Shown in pieces: positions 47,701-60,100 of a stretch of DNA of 64,000 bases. Position 1 is the stretch's first letter. Every line of letters starts with the position of its first letter. The notes beneath the pieces were generated by a model that was not told the origin of the DNA, searched no databases, and saw only the letters and a list, made by a program, of their open reading frames with translations. Source of the stretch: Moringa oleifera (Eukaryota; Streptophyta; Magnoliopsida; Brassicales; Moringaceae); contig JAJFZO010000165.1 of NCBI GenBank assembly GCA_021397835.1, positions 930,001 through 994,000 on the forward strand. Direction: 5' to 3'. A program made the translations under genes and the position numbers.

Positions 47701-49903
47701 AAGTATTTCCAAAAAATAGAAAGATAAACCAAGTAAGATCAAAGAAATTAACAGATTGATCACTAAATAGATTCAAATAGGTGCAAATTCTAACATTATC
47801 ACTGCTTAATTTTCTCTCTCACTCCTTGTTGACGAATTGGCATACACAAAAAAGGAAAAACTTTAATATGTCTTATGTCATAAATGGGATGTAAGGAAAT
47901 TCAATGGTTGGATCTTGATTTGGAATTTGCTTATGTTAGCCTTGAAGAGATGAGTTTAGAGCAGCGGATGAAGTAAAGTTTTAGGTTACTTGAGTTCTTG
48001 AAAAGGTGTAGATTCAAACCAATACGGAAAGATTCATATAAAGAGGCGATAAGAAAGGATAGTGCTTCGATTAGCATGGGATAGGAGAAGATTCAAAGGT
48101 AATAGTAAAAACTCCTTGAGTTAAGCATAAATAAGTACTTTAGAGGGTACAAGAAAGATTTGTGGGTGATCTTGCATTGCTTCCACACAAAGCCCTTCCT
48201 GCTTTCTATACGCAATACTTTGTCTAGGCATGGGTTTTTCCCCCCCTTGTAGATAAGACAATTGCTAGCCTAAAAGTTGCTTGATGCTAAGTCTATCTTT
48301 ATTTCATCATCTATCTAGAAGAGCCAAACACCTACTCCTCGTACAACAATTTTAGTAACTTTAGATAGTTATGAACTTTATTGAAAATTTTTTTAGCAAC
48401 AATGCATTTTTTGTGAGTCTCAAGCAATACTAGTACATTAGGGTTGTGAGATTGAAGTAAATTAAATAAATTCCTTCTAAACTTGGCTACGCTCCTCTCA
48501 CTTTGTTCTCAATTGACCTAGTAAGAAGTTTGAAAGATAAGAAATTCCTCTTATTTATTGTTCATAGTGGATTGATATCCTTTTTTCTTCCCTTTTCCAA
48601 AGCCCCTCCCTTCCAAATGGTTACGGGACTAGAACGACTCGTACAACCATGAAACTTCCCCTTGCAGTGGTTTTGAGTTCATTAATTACTTGACATGGAC
48701 CAAACAATAGTGATTTTGGATACTACCTACAAAAAATAGAGATCGAGTTAATATGTCCTTCATCAAGAAGTTTGTAAGAGACTCTACAATGTAAGCCAAA
48801 AAGATAAGATATTTGCTTTTTTTCTTTCTGACTCTTTCAATCTACTTGTGTTAAGCAAAGCTAAAGTATTTAGTTTCCTTTTATCCAAGTTCAAAACAAT
48901 CTTTCTTTTGTTACATATGGGATGGCTTCCTTGTTAGACTACATAGTGGTTTAGATAAAAACACATCGCTTCTTTTCCAACACCTTAGCCAAGCTAAAAG
49001 TTGAAATGACTTAATCCATGACTAAGGAGCAAGATAATCTATGCTATCGTCAAGCATTCTTCTTAATGGTATCTATCATTCAACAGAAGGGAAATAAGAA
49101 TCAGTATCTTTTTCCACTAAAATTCAACATGCATGCTTAAACTCACTTTACTAAATGGGGCACCAACACTTTCCCGAACTCTCAAGGCAAGATAAACCTT
49201 AAACATCTTGCAAACTCATACGACTTTTAATTCAATTTAGGCTCAGTTTTCATAGTAGGTAAATTATTTCAACATGTGAAAGACAAATGACAAGATTCAT
49301 CAAGTTGATGATATCTACACGCTTACCCTTATGAGATGGAAGACCACTTGTCATGAGGAAAGAAGTTCTTTGAAAGGTTAGTAACAATGTGATATTCCAC
49401 AGATAAGTAAGAAACTGAAGCTTTTATTTTTATTTTTATTTATGATGTACCAGCTTGAATTCAGTTTAGGAAAGTCTTTCTTCTTTTAAAATTAGATCTC
49501 AGCTCCATAGCACAAACAGGTCGAGGTAAAAGAAGTCCAACCTAAAAGAATGGAAAGAAAAGCTAAGAAAATTTTGAGCTAAAATCCCATTTTGGTGGAA
49601 CTCTCTCAACCTATAAGAGACTTGGTTAGTGCAAATTGAGTTGTCACCATTGAAAAGAAAAATTCTAAAATCTTATTTAGGCCTTGAGCCTTTATCAAAA
49701 AGGTCTTAAAACTGACTCAAGCCATAGATTGGAAGTCTGGTCTTTGATAAGGCTTATGCTCTTCCTTTACCTTGGATCGCCGCTTTTTGCCTTGGTTAAA
49801 ACAAAAGATTTAAGGATGCCTGGGTCTAGGTATACTTTTACTAGTTTTCTTTTCTTTATTATTGATTTCCAAACCTGAGGTTAAGGAAAGGAAGCACATC
49901 TCA

Positions 49904-49936
<33 letters not shown>

Positions 49937-51782
49937 GTATATGTATATATAATGGCACCAAAGTTGATTCAACTGGAATTCATGCTCCCGACAGAGGAAA
50001 AATGTAAGCCTTCTTGTAGAATATATAAGAGCTACCTTAAAAAGTACCTTCATTTGGAACCTTTTTGAACCATTCATGGGACCACATGAACGCGAGCTTT
50101 CTAGTTTACCTTAACAATATAAATAACCTATATCGAATATAGGTGGAGGGTAGGGAAGGATAGAAAGGCAGCTTCCTCCAGTAAGGGAGATGACTTCTTC
50201 CTTTCCCTTTGAAGAGCATATAACAAGTGGATAGGAGTATTTTGCAAGTGTACCAATGTACAAAAGGAAGGAAGATATGAGTTAGGGTGGGGCATGCCAT
50301 ACTTTCACGCAAGAAGAAGGTGTGAGTGTACAGGTCTAAGTCTTAGATGAGAAAGGTGATGTTCGCTAATCACTTGCCTTGGAAAGCTAATTTGTCTCAT
50401 AAGGAGCATTAGCCATACCTTATAACCCAAGATGAAGGAACCTAAGGAAGGCTTTTTCCTTTGTGATCCTTTCTAAACCTTAACTTCTCATATGAGTCTC
50501 AATCTCATATTTTGTATGTGAAAAAAAGTATATTTCTATTCATATACCAAACGCTTTCTAATGAGTCTTACAACTTCATAATTGTAATATTCCCCTTGCA
50601 CATGAGCTACTAACACGTTTTTCTTAAAAAGTGTGAAGGGCTCTACAGGACTCAAGCAACTTCTACAAGATGTCCATGCTTACTATTGAAGTGGGTAACC
50701 ATATGAGCATTTCTAAATCATTCCTTGATGAATAAGAAAGTTGGTCAATTAAATGGAAAGAAAGTCTCATCATGAATCATATCACTTTAATTGATCACTA
50801 AAATGTACTTTAACATCATTATCTTAAATCTCTGAAATAAGTAATTGGAATTATGCCATAATGTAAATCCAGCTAGAAAAGAAGTAAGGAGTAGTCAAAT
50901 CAAAACATCTAAATTATAGATGGCACGAGTGACATACATGATTAGTCAATGAAAGTTGCTTTTTGCTTCTTGACTCGGATTTGATTAAAGCAAAGGTATG
51001 TTATTTATTTTTTCTATCTGAGTTCATGATCGAGTCATGGTCCCCCTATACCTATAAGGAGGGGTTAAGATCTTTTCACGAAAAGGATTTAGTTCTTGCT
51101 TAACGGCTTAAAACTCAAGTTTGAAGTAAAGGTCCATCCAACATGTTTAGGCCACTCGGTGGGTTTTCGCACCCTTTCATCTAACAAAAGCCTTACGTTA
51201 GGCTTAGGTAAGCTTTTATTAAGTAAATCTTACTCTAATTCCTATTCATAATAAGAAAGTGGACTAAAGGAATACAATCAAAAGAGGTAGGAGTCAAACA
51301 AAGAGGTTAAGAGTGACCGTAGGAGATGTTTAATCAAGTCTTATTCCTTATATTTAATTCCTTCTCTCAACCTAACGTTTAACTCTGGTTGGATTGAAAA
51401 CTAACTTAATACTGTCTTACCCAGCCTGTAACCTATCTTTCAAAGAAATGGCTTGCCAGTAAAACAAAGGCAACATAACTATCCGTAAAAGAATCCGCTA
51501 AATGACAGTGAACTTTAACTTCAACCAGATATTTCTCCTTCATACTTGCTCTATCGAACTACTACCGTATAAGAAATGAATACCTCTCTTAATAAGTCAA
51601 GTCATTTAATTCCACAGATTATGGCTAGTTCTTCACTGGACTGACATCAAGAATTTAACTAGCTATGAAATTGAAAGAAAAAGGCAAAAAAAAAAAAAAT
51701 GACTGGCCTTAGCACTCTAATTGAAGCTCTTGGTGGGTGATATATCATCTCTTATCGACGCTAGCTCTTTTCTCATTAATAA
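44741..51782. other. Unassigned tract of about 7 kb
   Basis: No recognisable gene. ORFs of 60-75 codons (44908-45096, 45407-45595, 46341-46568, 47567-47776, 49684-50068, 50106-50312) have no known motifs. A microsatellite lies at 49904-49950. It ends at the CACTA-3 target site. Confidence 0.4.
49904..49950. repeat. Compound (TG)n(TA)n microsatellite
   Basis: About nine TG units run into interrupted TA units. The ORF crossing it (49862-50068) is an artefact. Confidence 0.93.
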
Positions 51783-52135
51783 CACTACTACAAAAATTGT
51801 AGTAAATCATAATAATTTAATGGCAGTTATTCAAAGAACTGTCATTAAAAGGTTCGTTAACATTTTTAATGACAGTTCTTCCAAAATTGTCATTAAAAAT
51901 GAGGTCTTTAATGTCAGTTAACAGTAAACTGATGTTAAAGATTAGCCTTTCACTTCAGTTAAATAAGAACTAACATTAAGAGTCTTTAACGCTAGTTCTT
52001 AAATAACAGACGTTAAAGGTCTTCAATATTTCAAAACGGCACTAGGGCTTTTAATGCCAATTCTGAACGAACTAGCGTTAAAGGACTTCAGAAGATCACC
52101 TGGGGCCTTTAAAGGCCATCCGTGCTCTTCACACT
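51783..52135. repeat. CACTA-3 left subterminal palindrome array
   Basis: Palindromes near 51826, 51870-51898, 51908-51940, 51975-52015 and 52053-52080, with the same design as in CACTA-2: 'taatgacagttctt..attgtcatta', 'taatgtcagtt..aactgatgtta', 'taacgctagtt..acagacgtta'. Confidence 0.8.
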
Positions 52136-52225
52136 AGTTTTAGACCCTTAAAGGCTGTATTACTTATTAATCAAGCATGCACCTGCTTCTTCTTTTTATT
52201 TTTCCTTTCTTCTTCAACATGGATC

Positions 52226-53006
52226 TTAGTACGGAGGGCGAAAGGTGCTGCACCAAGGCATGCCATCAAGGGAACCTATATGGCAATTGAGTGGGCTAAG
52301 TCTTGAAGCTCTATAAATCGACATGGACAATGCAGCACTGGAGCAAGAATCACCACTTCCATTAGCCAAGCCAGTAGAAACTCTAATGCTAGTAGCAGCA
52401 GCACCACCACCACCACCAGCACCTAAGCCAACTACTACACTTAAACCATGATGGTTGTCGATCGATACGAGGTTTAGTTTCTTGATGATGATAAACATCG
52501 TCATTTGCATAATGATCAACTCTAGCACCATGACGATCATCAGGAATTGCAGTTGACATCCTGTGATATGAAGGGTTAACAAAAGTCTTAGCCACCATGA
52601 TCACCTCAGTTGCAGTAACCACCTTACCTCCGACTATACCGCCAAAACACCTATCCTTACGACCTAGAAAGAGTGATCCTAAAAGAAGAATACCAATACG
52701 GAGAAGCCATTGCGCATGAAGAAGAACTGGGATGAGGAGAAGGACAAGACGCCAATCCTTTATTAAAGAGCCAGAACCACTGCAAAATGGCAAAACACAA
52801 ATGTATGAGCCAGTGAGAGAGAGGATGCTGAAGGGCCCACGGAGAGAGAAGATAGGCAAGTGTGAGATGGAGTGTTGAAGGGTGACATTAGCCACCGTCC
52901 TGCATGCACTGACCATCGTAATGCCATACACGTGATTCTTGCCCGTGAAGCTGATGATGGCCTTAATGATATCAATGCCAAAGGAGATCCCCGAATCGAA
53001 AAACAT
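52226..53006 (-). pseudogene. Captured AHL-type (AT-hook, PPC/DUF296 domain) host gene fragment
   Basis: A 205-codon open stretch on the minus strand (53006-52389) contains, in order, GIDIIKAIISF, TVANVTLQ (residues 37-44), GPFSILSLTGSY (57-68), and FGGIVGGKVVTATEVIMVAK with TFVNPSYHRM (121-150). These match the PPC domain of plant AT-hook nuclear-localised (AHL) proteins, including the 'TVANVTL', 'FEILSLSGS' and 'GG.V.G.L....V.V...F.N..Y.R' signatures. Residues 71-115 do not fit and look like intron, with 'cattttgcag' just before residue 76. The tail continues in another frame to MPWCSTFRPPY, like AHL C-termini. The AT-hook itself is missing. AHL proteins bind AT-rich DNA; this fragment would not. 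Confidence 0.75.
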
Positions 53007-53079
53007 CGGATTTAACCAGAGTCATTAATTCATCTGGTAAAGAATCCCTAAGCAAGCACCTTCAACACCAATTTCATTT

Positions 53080-54560
53080 TGTTTAGTAAGACTAAAGCTA
53101 GGCCTAGTAAGACTATCAAAGTGAAGATATTATAAATATACAAGCTATTGATCGTTGATGGTTGTCCAAGATGAAGCCATGTAGCTGCTGCAAAGCCAGT
53201 GATCTGTTTAAACTAGAAGCTAATTAGTAGAACGTACAAGATTACAAAACAACAATGAGAATGTATGAAAACCTTAAAATTGGAGAGATATTCACCATTG
53301 GTTGTACATCATGCCTCAAAAGAAGGTTACTTAGCTGTAAGTCACCATGGACGACAGGGCCACGAGGACATTCCTCTTGCATGTATCAAAATCCCTCTAC
53401 AACACTTGTGGCTATCTTCATCTTTTTCTAAAACATCATGAAGTCTATGCTAATGATAAGAAGTAACAGATGTTACGATCATGAAGAAAATCACCCAGAA
53501 TTTAGTGGTCATGGAGCAATGTTGCAAGTGAAATGCTACTCAAAATTGTTAGTAGGAGGTCTTACAGCTCACAGCAAATATATTTGTCCAAGGTAACTTC
53601 TTTAAAGTAGGGAAAAACTAAAATTGTAACATTTTCACTTTAGTGGTAACCTATTAGCCCAAGTATGTTTCTGTGAGACATACACCCTGCTGCTTTCTTT
53701 TTCTACTTTAAGAATTAATTTGTCATAATCTCCTGAAAATCTCTTTATTAAAGCTAGATTCTACTGATCATCTAAGTAACCAACATAAGCCATGCAGTTC
53801 TTGTTCCTTGCCGTGCTAGCCTTTATGGAGAACCAACTTATGATTTCCACAATCACTTCCTAGCTAAGCTCCAAAGGCAGTCCTAGCATAAAATTGGCCT
53901 GGGAAATTTTTCTAAGGGCACAAATGTTTTTATGTAGAACTGTCTCTTTCTTTGGTAGTTGAGGCTCCATATTTCTTAGTTATTGGCATTCTTGACATGG
54001 CTCACACAATGTCTTCCCCTGGCTTTCTCCAATTTTGCTTGCCAAAGAAGGAAAACAAGGCTTCCCCAAAGTTACTAATCCCTCCATGACACCTGTAGAT
54101 TTTGGATTTTGGGCAACTTCAAGGAGAAATGAACCTTGATGAAGTCCATCGTTTGAGAGGAAGTGATTTTGAGCCTTCTCTTCTAATTCCTCTTCATCAC
54201 CCACCACGAAAATTTTCATGTAAACTCGTTTTCTTTTACTAATATTTTAATGAAGAAACTTGATGTATGAATCCCTTTCACATAGTTGATTACATGGATC
54301 ATCATCTCCATAGGAGTAGCCTGCAACCCCGCACAATGACTTCACTTAGAGAAGGGTGAGAACTAGAAATTCATCATCTTAGTTAACTACATATGCTTGC
54401 ATAGCGTTCCTTAATGGTGAGATGCCTGTCTTTTCTATCAAAACCTTGGTTCCATCGAGAACAACAATCACAGTCTGCTTGCTTTCCCTTTTATTTCTTA
54501 TCATCATTGCTATGTGGATATGAGGTCTTAGTGCTTGGTACCTATTAGATGAAACATTTC
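53080..54560 (-). pseudogene. Captured protein kinase (receptor-like cytoplasmic type) gene fragment
   Basis: On the minus strand, 54480-54420 reads VIVVLDGTKVLIEKTGI, like the N-terminal nucleotide-binding-fold start of some plant receptor-like cytoplasmic kinases. A 79-codon open stretch (54219-53980) follows in the region between the two domains. At 53390-53296 comes 'ECPRGPVVHGDLQLSN' then LLRHDVQPMV, the kinase catalytic loop (HGDL...N in place of HRDL...N). After an intron (donor 'gtgaatatc', acceptor 'gtttaaacag') it continues TGFAAATWLHLGQP (53200-53150), where the metal-binding DFG is TGF. Stops occur between parts. The exon-intron organisation shows genomic, not cDNA, capture. It is non-functional as it stands. 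Confidence 0.68.
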
Positions 54561-55175
54561 TTGTTTTGCTACTTTTGAAGGGCTGTCCAGCCTTGGTATA
54601 ACCTAAGGATCATTAATTTGTCTCCAGAGCCCATCAGTAATCTAGTGCGTAATTTTTACACTCTTTTCCGTCCTTCTCCTTTTTGCTCTTTGTCCAGAAG
54701 CAGCTAGGCTAGCTGCTGGCAGCCATACTGCTTCTTTCGACCTTCTGCAGGCTAGCTGCTGGCAGCCATACTGCTTCTTTCCAACCCTTCTGCTCTTTGC
54801 TCTCCGTCCATAAGTAGCTTGGCCAGTTGGTGGTAATTACAATGGCTCTTTCCAGTCCTTCTCCTCTTTATTTTCCATCCAGAAATAGCTAGGCCAGCTG
54901 CTTGTAGCCGTACTGCTTCTTTCTGACCCTTTACTCTGTGGTCTATGTCCAAAAGCAGCTACACCAGCTGCTGGCATGGCAGTGACACTAACTCTCTTTC
55001 GGCCTTCTCCTCTTTGCTCTCCGTCTAGAAGTAGCAAGGCTAGCTATTGGTAGCCGCACTGCCTCTCTTCAGCCCCCTCATGTTTGCTCTCTCCTTGCTC
55101 TGTTCTCTCTCATTCGTCTGAATCTTCACAAGGAGCAGGCACACCTTCTCTCTCCATTTGTTCATCTTTGACATT
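54561..55175 (-). repeat. Minisatellite, unit about 70 bp, CACTA-3 copy
   Basis: Units with 'ctgctggcagcc' near 54715, 54760, 54835, 54900, 54972 and 55050, and 'cttctcctctttgctct' between, inverted relative to CACTA-2 at 34220-34680. Spacing varies from 45 to 75 bp. The flanking 'gatccttaggtt' (as read on the minus strand) marks where CACTA-2 and CACTA-3 stop matching and the captured genes begin. ORFs at 54752-55037 are repeat translations. Confidence 0.8.
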
Positions 55176-55629
55176 CAAACGTATGTAAATATTTCGGTGT
55201 ATATTCAAAATTTTTTTACGAAATCTAAGTTTCACTATTTTGATTCAATTTGGTTAATTTTGGTTTAAAAAATATTGATGAATTTATATTTTGATAAATT
55301 AATTATGTATTAGGTACAAATAAATTTTTTTAAGTAAGATTAATTAGTATATTTTGTCAAATTTAATTATATTGATTTTGTAGTTAACATAAATTAATAT
55401 AAGTAGTTAGATTTTAAATAGATAATTAATTAATTATATGCTTGTAAAATAAATAATAAATGTTATTTAAATTTTAATCAAGTTACTAGCTAGTTAGATG
55501 CTTGTGTGGTAACTAATTAGATGATAATTAATTTATTATGTATTAATCCTATAAGTTATTAATTATTGTTTAGCTAATGTTAATAAATTAGATGCTTCCG
55601 AAGTAAAAAATTAAATGTTATTTAATACT
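55176..55629. other. CACTA-3 AT-rich backbone
   Basis: Contains 'gacattcaaacgtatgtaaa' and AT-rich sequence shared with CACTA-4 (61590-62010) and partly with CACTA-2 (34080-34210). No gene is seen. Confidence 0.6.
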
Positions 55630-56265
55630 TTCAATAATGATAGCACTAGATATTGGTGGTTGTCGAGTCTTGTACTTTTACGTACAATATTTTTGATCCT
55701 TTGAACCATGATTTTCGTTAACTAAATCAACTTATGTCCACGTAAGTAAAAATATTTTCATTTATGTTAGTATATATATTTTTTTACTCTTTAGAATATT
55801 GATTATTTTTTATTGGCAGCTCTTTTAAATTGTTCCAAGTTATCAAAGAATCAAGCAATAGGCGCATTCCTAGGAGTATTCTTCCTATGGTATGTATATT
55901 TAAACCTATATGTGATGTTAGTTTTATTTATTTTATAAAATATAACAATTAAAAATTTTTAATGCAGTGTCCATATCAACCTTCAAATATTGAGTGTGGA
56001 TATTATATCATGAAATTTTTAAAGGACATCATTGATAAATGTGATAGAAATATCTCATATGCGCAAATAGCAAGTTTTTAAGCATTTACTTATGTAAATA
56101 CTTTAGTACTTAATTGATATGCTTACTAAAATTTTAATTGAATTAACTTTTTTTTAATATAAATATAGTTAGTGGACATAAATACTTACACCCAATCGGA
56201 TATTGATGAAGTTAGAAAGGAGGTTGGACAATTTCTTTGGAGTGCCATATTAGAAAGTTGAACCT
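55630..56265 (+). pseudogene. CACTA-3 Ulp1 (C48)-like protease, C-terminal end
   Basis: Plus strand. The catalytic His codon is at 55644-55646, but the Trp after it is a tag stop. FDPLN follows, then an intron ending 'attggcag' near 55819 and LLNCSKLSKNQAIGAFLG. Another intron (donor 'gtatgtata' near 55890, acceptor 'taatgcag' at 55967) leads to CPYQPSNIECGYYIMKFL, with the catalytic Cys intact (55995-55997). A last exon reads 'DINTYTQSDIDEVRKEVGQF' and ends near 56260. It aligns with the minus-strand gene of CACTA-2. The N-terminal and DUF8039 parts are absent. Confidence 0.8.
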
Positions 56266-56914
56266 TGAAGATATTTGTACACATGAACATCATTGAATTT
56301 ATATAGTTAAATTTTTAGAATTATGTATGATAATATATATTTAAACTTATGTATTGTACATATGGAGTTCAAATATGATATCAAATTTTGTTTTGTTTTG
56401 TTTATTTTTTATTACTCTTTTTGGATTGGATTATGTTAAAGTGTTTTCAAACATGAAAGAAGTAATGATGGTTTTAGTGATAATGGTATTGAAGTGCATA
56501 ACAGGAAAAAGTTTTTTTCGTTAAAGTGTTGGTATTGAAGTATTAAAGTGTTCGTATGTATTGAAGTGTTGTATTGAAGTGTTAAAATGTTGGTATTAAA
56601 GTGCTGGTGTAATTATGTTGAAGGAAGAAAGATAGTATAATTGTTTCATTGAAATGTATAAAAGTAATTGTGATTAGTGTATTTGATACTTGTATACTTA
56701 TATGTGTTAACTAAGTTTAATTGAAGAATCATATTTACATATTGTAATTTAATTTTAATTGAGAAAATTTTGGTTGTGTATTGTGAAGAATTATGTTGAT
56801 GTATATGATTAATGTGGAAGAGATGAAGAATTTTATATATGCAGGTTTTTGATAATTTGATTATAGAAATTTTGTATTTATTTTGAAATTAATAATATAT
56901 ATATATATACCTTT

Positions 56915-57117
56915 AATAATGGTTCTAATAGAACTATCATTAAAAGTTTTCCTTTTTAATGACAGTTATATCATTAAAAAGGCGGGGCCTTTAATGATAG
57001 TTTTCAATAACTGTCATTAAAATCTCCCCCTTTAATGACATGAACAAAGATGACAGTTCTACAACTATCATTAAAAGCCATTTTTAACTGTCATTAAAGC
57101 TTTTATTTGTAATAGCC
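56915..57117. repeat. CACTA-3 right subterminal palindromes
   Basis: Alternating 'tttaatgatagtt' and 'aactgtcattaaa' motifs next to a (TA)n tract at about 56894-56909, corresponding to the left ends of CACTA-2 and CACTA-4. Confidence 0.8.
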
Positions 57118-57120
57118 TAA

Positions 57121-60100
57121 GCGTAAGGGCTGATATGAAAATTGCTTTAGCTTCTTAAATTAACAAATAGTTTGCTTGATATTCTAGGTATTCTTATTAG
57201 AGTTCTATTAGCCTTGTTATTACTGGTATCCATCTTAGACACTGTATTATATCTTCACTATTACTACTAAACTTACTTTAGATTGTTACACTTGGATATA
57301 GGGAATCATTAGAGCAAGAAATCAGTTAATATATAATCTTGTAAACTAGCTTGCCCAAAGAGAAAGAGAATAAAAATCTTGTCCTTAGAAATGGAATCAA
57401 TGTACATGCCTTGATTGTAGTAGTGTCGGTATAAGAGAAGATAGATTTTGAGCCTTTCTATTCACTATGGTAAGGACTTGACTTTAGCTTTAAATATTTA
57501 GTTTTTACTTAGGTAGTTATCGAAAGCCAAGAATATTATCTTGTGCTCTAAAAAAGGAAAGTTCAGAAAGAAAGCAAGGAGTTGAGTTTACTGAGTGCAT
57601 CACCTCCCCTAGAATCATTGTTTACATCGAGTATTAGATAGCCCAACTCTAATATAGAAGATGCATCATCAAATAAGATATATCAATCATGAAACTATCA
57701 ACCAGTCAAAAAACCTTTTTAATGCATCCTCTCGACACTAGAGGACTTTTTTGTAAACTTTTTTCATCTTGGTATTGCTTATGCGGTCCATATTGTCAAC
57801 CTCTTCATGTTGCGCCTTTCTGTCATCTACATGGTACATGATCTCATGCATTATTTAATCCTTCATCATCATCCCTCTAGGTTCAGATAGGCGAATTAAT
57901 GGGCTTATTTTCTTTCTTTTTCTCATCAATTAGGGAAGCAGCTCCATTCCTTTTTCCTTTAATTCAATAGTTGGAACTCTTTGTCTATTGATTATGCATA
58001 AGGCAAGCCTCGTAGGAAACCATGAGAACAAGTCCTTATATTCTCTTTTTCTCTTTTACACTCAAGTGATCGAACCAGCTCTCTTTCTTTTCTTTTTCTT
58101 TATTGGGTGGTGCTTTTCCCTTAAAGCTGAAGCAAGGGCTTCCCACCCAGACTAATCAAGAGTTTGGCTTGAGAGCTCTTCATATGGCATTCGGTAAGCC
58201 AAGTTCAGTTATCACAACAATATCATAAGATAAGAAAGTCATTGATTTACAAGGACTAATGACGATTTTATCATAAAAGAGAGGGAAGAGTAAGAGGAGT
58301 TAGTCTTCTTTAAAGATCAAGGAATAAATTGGACAATTATGCCATTTAGCAGAAGTCTTTTATAGAAGGAAAGCCTGTACCGACTAAGTGAAGAGGAAAG
58401 ATCTCCAAAGATTCTTATCTTATTCCATTCTAATGGCTCCACTAGCATGAGAAAATTAATGACTCTTTCAGCTTGATAAACAAAGTTGAGCACACTCAAT
58501 CACCTACTTTAATTTGCTTTTTTTTTTTCTTTCGACACTGTTTAATAGATCATTAGAAAGCATCCAAACGTGAACTTCATTATCTCGAGTCCTAGTGCTA
58601 GAAGTGCACACCAACCTATAAAAAAATTAGATCACACCTTTACACTGAAAAAGATGGAGATGGAATCCCATGCATGGTGAAGATGAGCCAAGCAATTAAA
58701 TCCAAGAGGCACACCATTTCTTTAAAGTGGGAGTCAAGCCTATCAAGCAATCATAATAGTAGTTAGATGAAGTCTTGAAATGAAATGAAATGAGAGAAGC
58801 ACGAAAGCCGATAAAAGAAAGGAGTTGAATCACCAAGAATTAGCTTCGAAAGAATGCATGCCATCAAACATCATCGTGAAGGTGGGATTCTAGCTAGCTC
58901 GATACACATTAAATTAGTCGAGCAGATCCCTTGTTGCATCTATTGCATCGGTGAGCATCCATCCACGCAAGTGAAATGGTTATGGTTAACAAAGTAGCTA
59001 TACCTCAATATGAGGGATGACTTAATAAGTTAGAATCCAAGATTCTCTAAAAGCAAAGCTTAGTTAAAGAATCAAATAGCCCATCTGCTGGGAAGCTCAA
59101 TCAAGACTAAAGCGAGTGAAAATCGTGAATTTGAGATAGAATTAGGTCACTCACTCTGAAATGTCCCAGGCCCTTTAAACTAAAAAGAAGTATAAGTGGG
59201 GTAGACTAAATAATAGTCCAATTCTTGTTGGTCCGAGAAAGAAGTTATTAGACAGGGAGTTCCACAATTAATTAACTCCTCAAGGCGAGTAAGAGTCAAT
59301 CCCACTTAAGAGTTTCATACATGCCCACAACTGATCAATGCGCAAGGATCCATAGCACCTAAAAGTAGGGAAGATGACTACAAGTGGTTGGGACTTAGCC
59401 CAACGATTAAGGAAGCATAAGTAGTTGAAAAATTCAGGTAGCTTGAAAAAGCCCCTAAGCAATACCCTGAGTAGCAACATCAGAATCACGCCTGTCAAAA
59501 GACAAAGGGCTTATACCTATCGTAGATGTAAAGTGGCAAGTTTAGGGTTTAAACCCTATAAAAGGTCTACCACTTTATTAAATTGGGAAAATAAAAAGCT
59601 CGTGGCTTTTAGGAATTAAATTCATTTCCTAAATAAAGTGAGACTTTGAAATTTACACTTTGACATGAAAGAACTAAGACAACCTTCACTTCAGGCGAAC
59701 AATATAGATAGATGGCCAAGCACTGCTTTCATTCAAGCTATGTAGATAAAGATCCAAAAAGGACTTTATCATCAATAGCCACATTAGTTAGACACGAGTG
59801 AGGAAAGAAAAAAAGATCACTTTTTAGCTACAACTAACCACCTATTAAATCCAAAGAAAAAAGATAAGATTTAATGGTTTGCAAAGAGCCCATTAAAAGA
59901 AGAAGGTGGCTCAGTTAATGCAATTTAGAAGTTACATACCTAAGAGAAATGTGGAAGAGAGCCAGTTCCAAAGGTCAAAAATGAATAGAGTAATAGCTTA
60001 TTATTAGTGCTCAAAAAGCCATTTGAGCTAGTCTTTCAACTAGGTTAGGTGAAAAAAGCAAAAATGTCTTGCCTTTTAACTGACTTAATAAGCGGGCATT

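Larger units (their letters stand above)
51783..57117. mobile_element. Gene-capturing CACTA transposon CACTA-3 (5.3 kb), reverse of CACTA-2
   Basis: The left end CACTACTACAAAAATTG at 51783 matches the reverse complement of the CACTA-2 right end. The right end 'cttttatttgtaatagcc' (to 57117) matches the reverse complement of the CACTA-2 left end, with the final TG of ...TAGTG changed to CC. A 3-bp target duplication, taa, flanks it (51780-51782 and 57118-57120). Inside: palindrome array, AT-hook/PPC-domain gene fragment (minus), protein kinase gene fragment (minus), minisatellite, Ulp1-like gene end (plus) and AT-rich DNA. It lacks TNP2, so it would have moved with help from another element. 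This is the architecture called Pack-CACTA or transduplication. Confidence 0.87.

Noticed and set aside
52763..52981. 72-codon minus-strand ORF overlapping the AHL-like fragment
   Set aside because: It is the alternative frame of the PPC-domain reading; the motifs are in the 205-codon frame.
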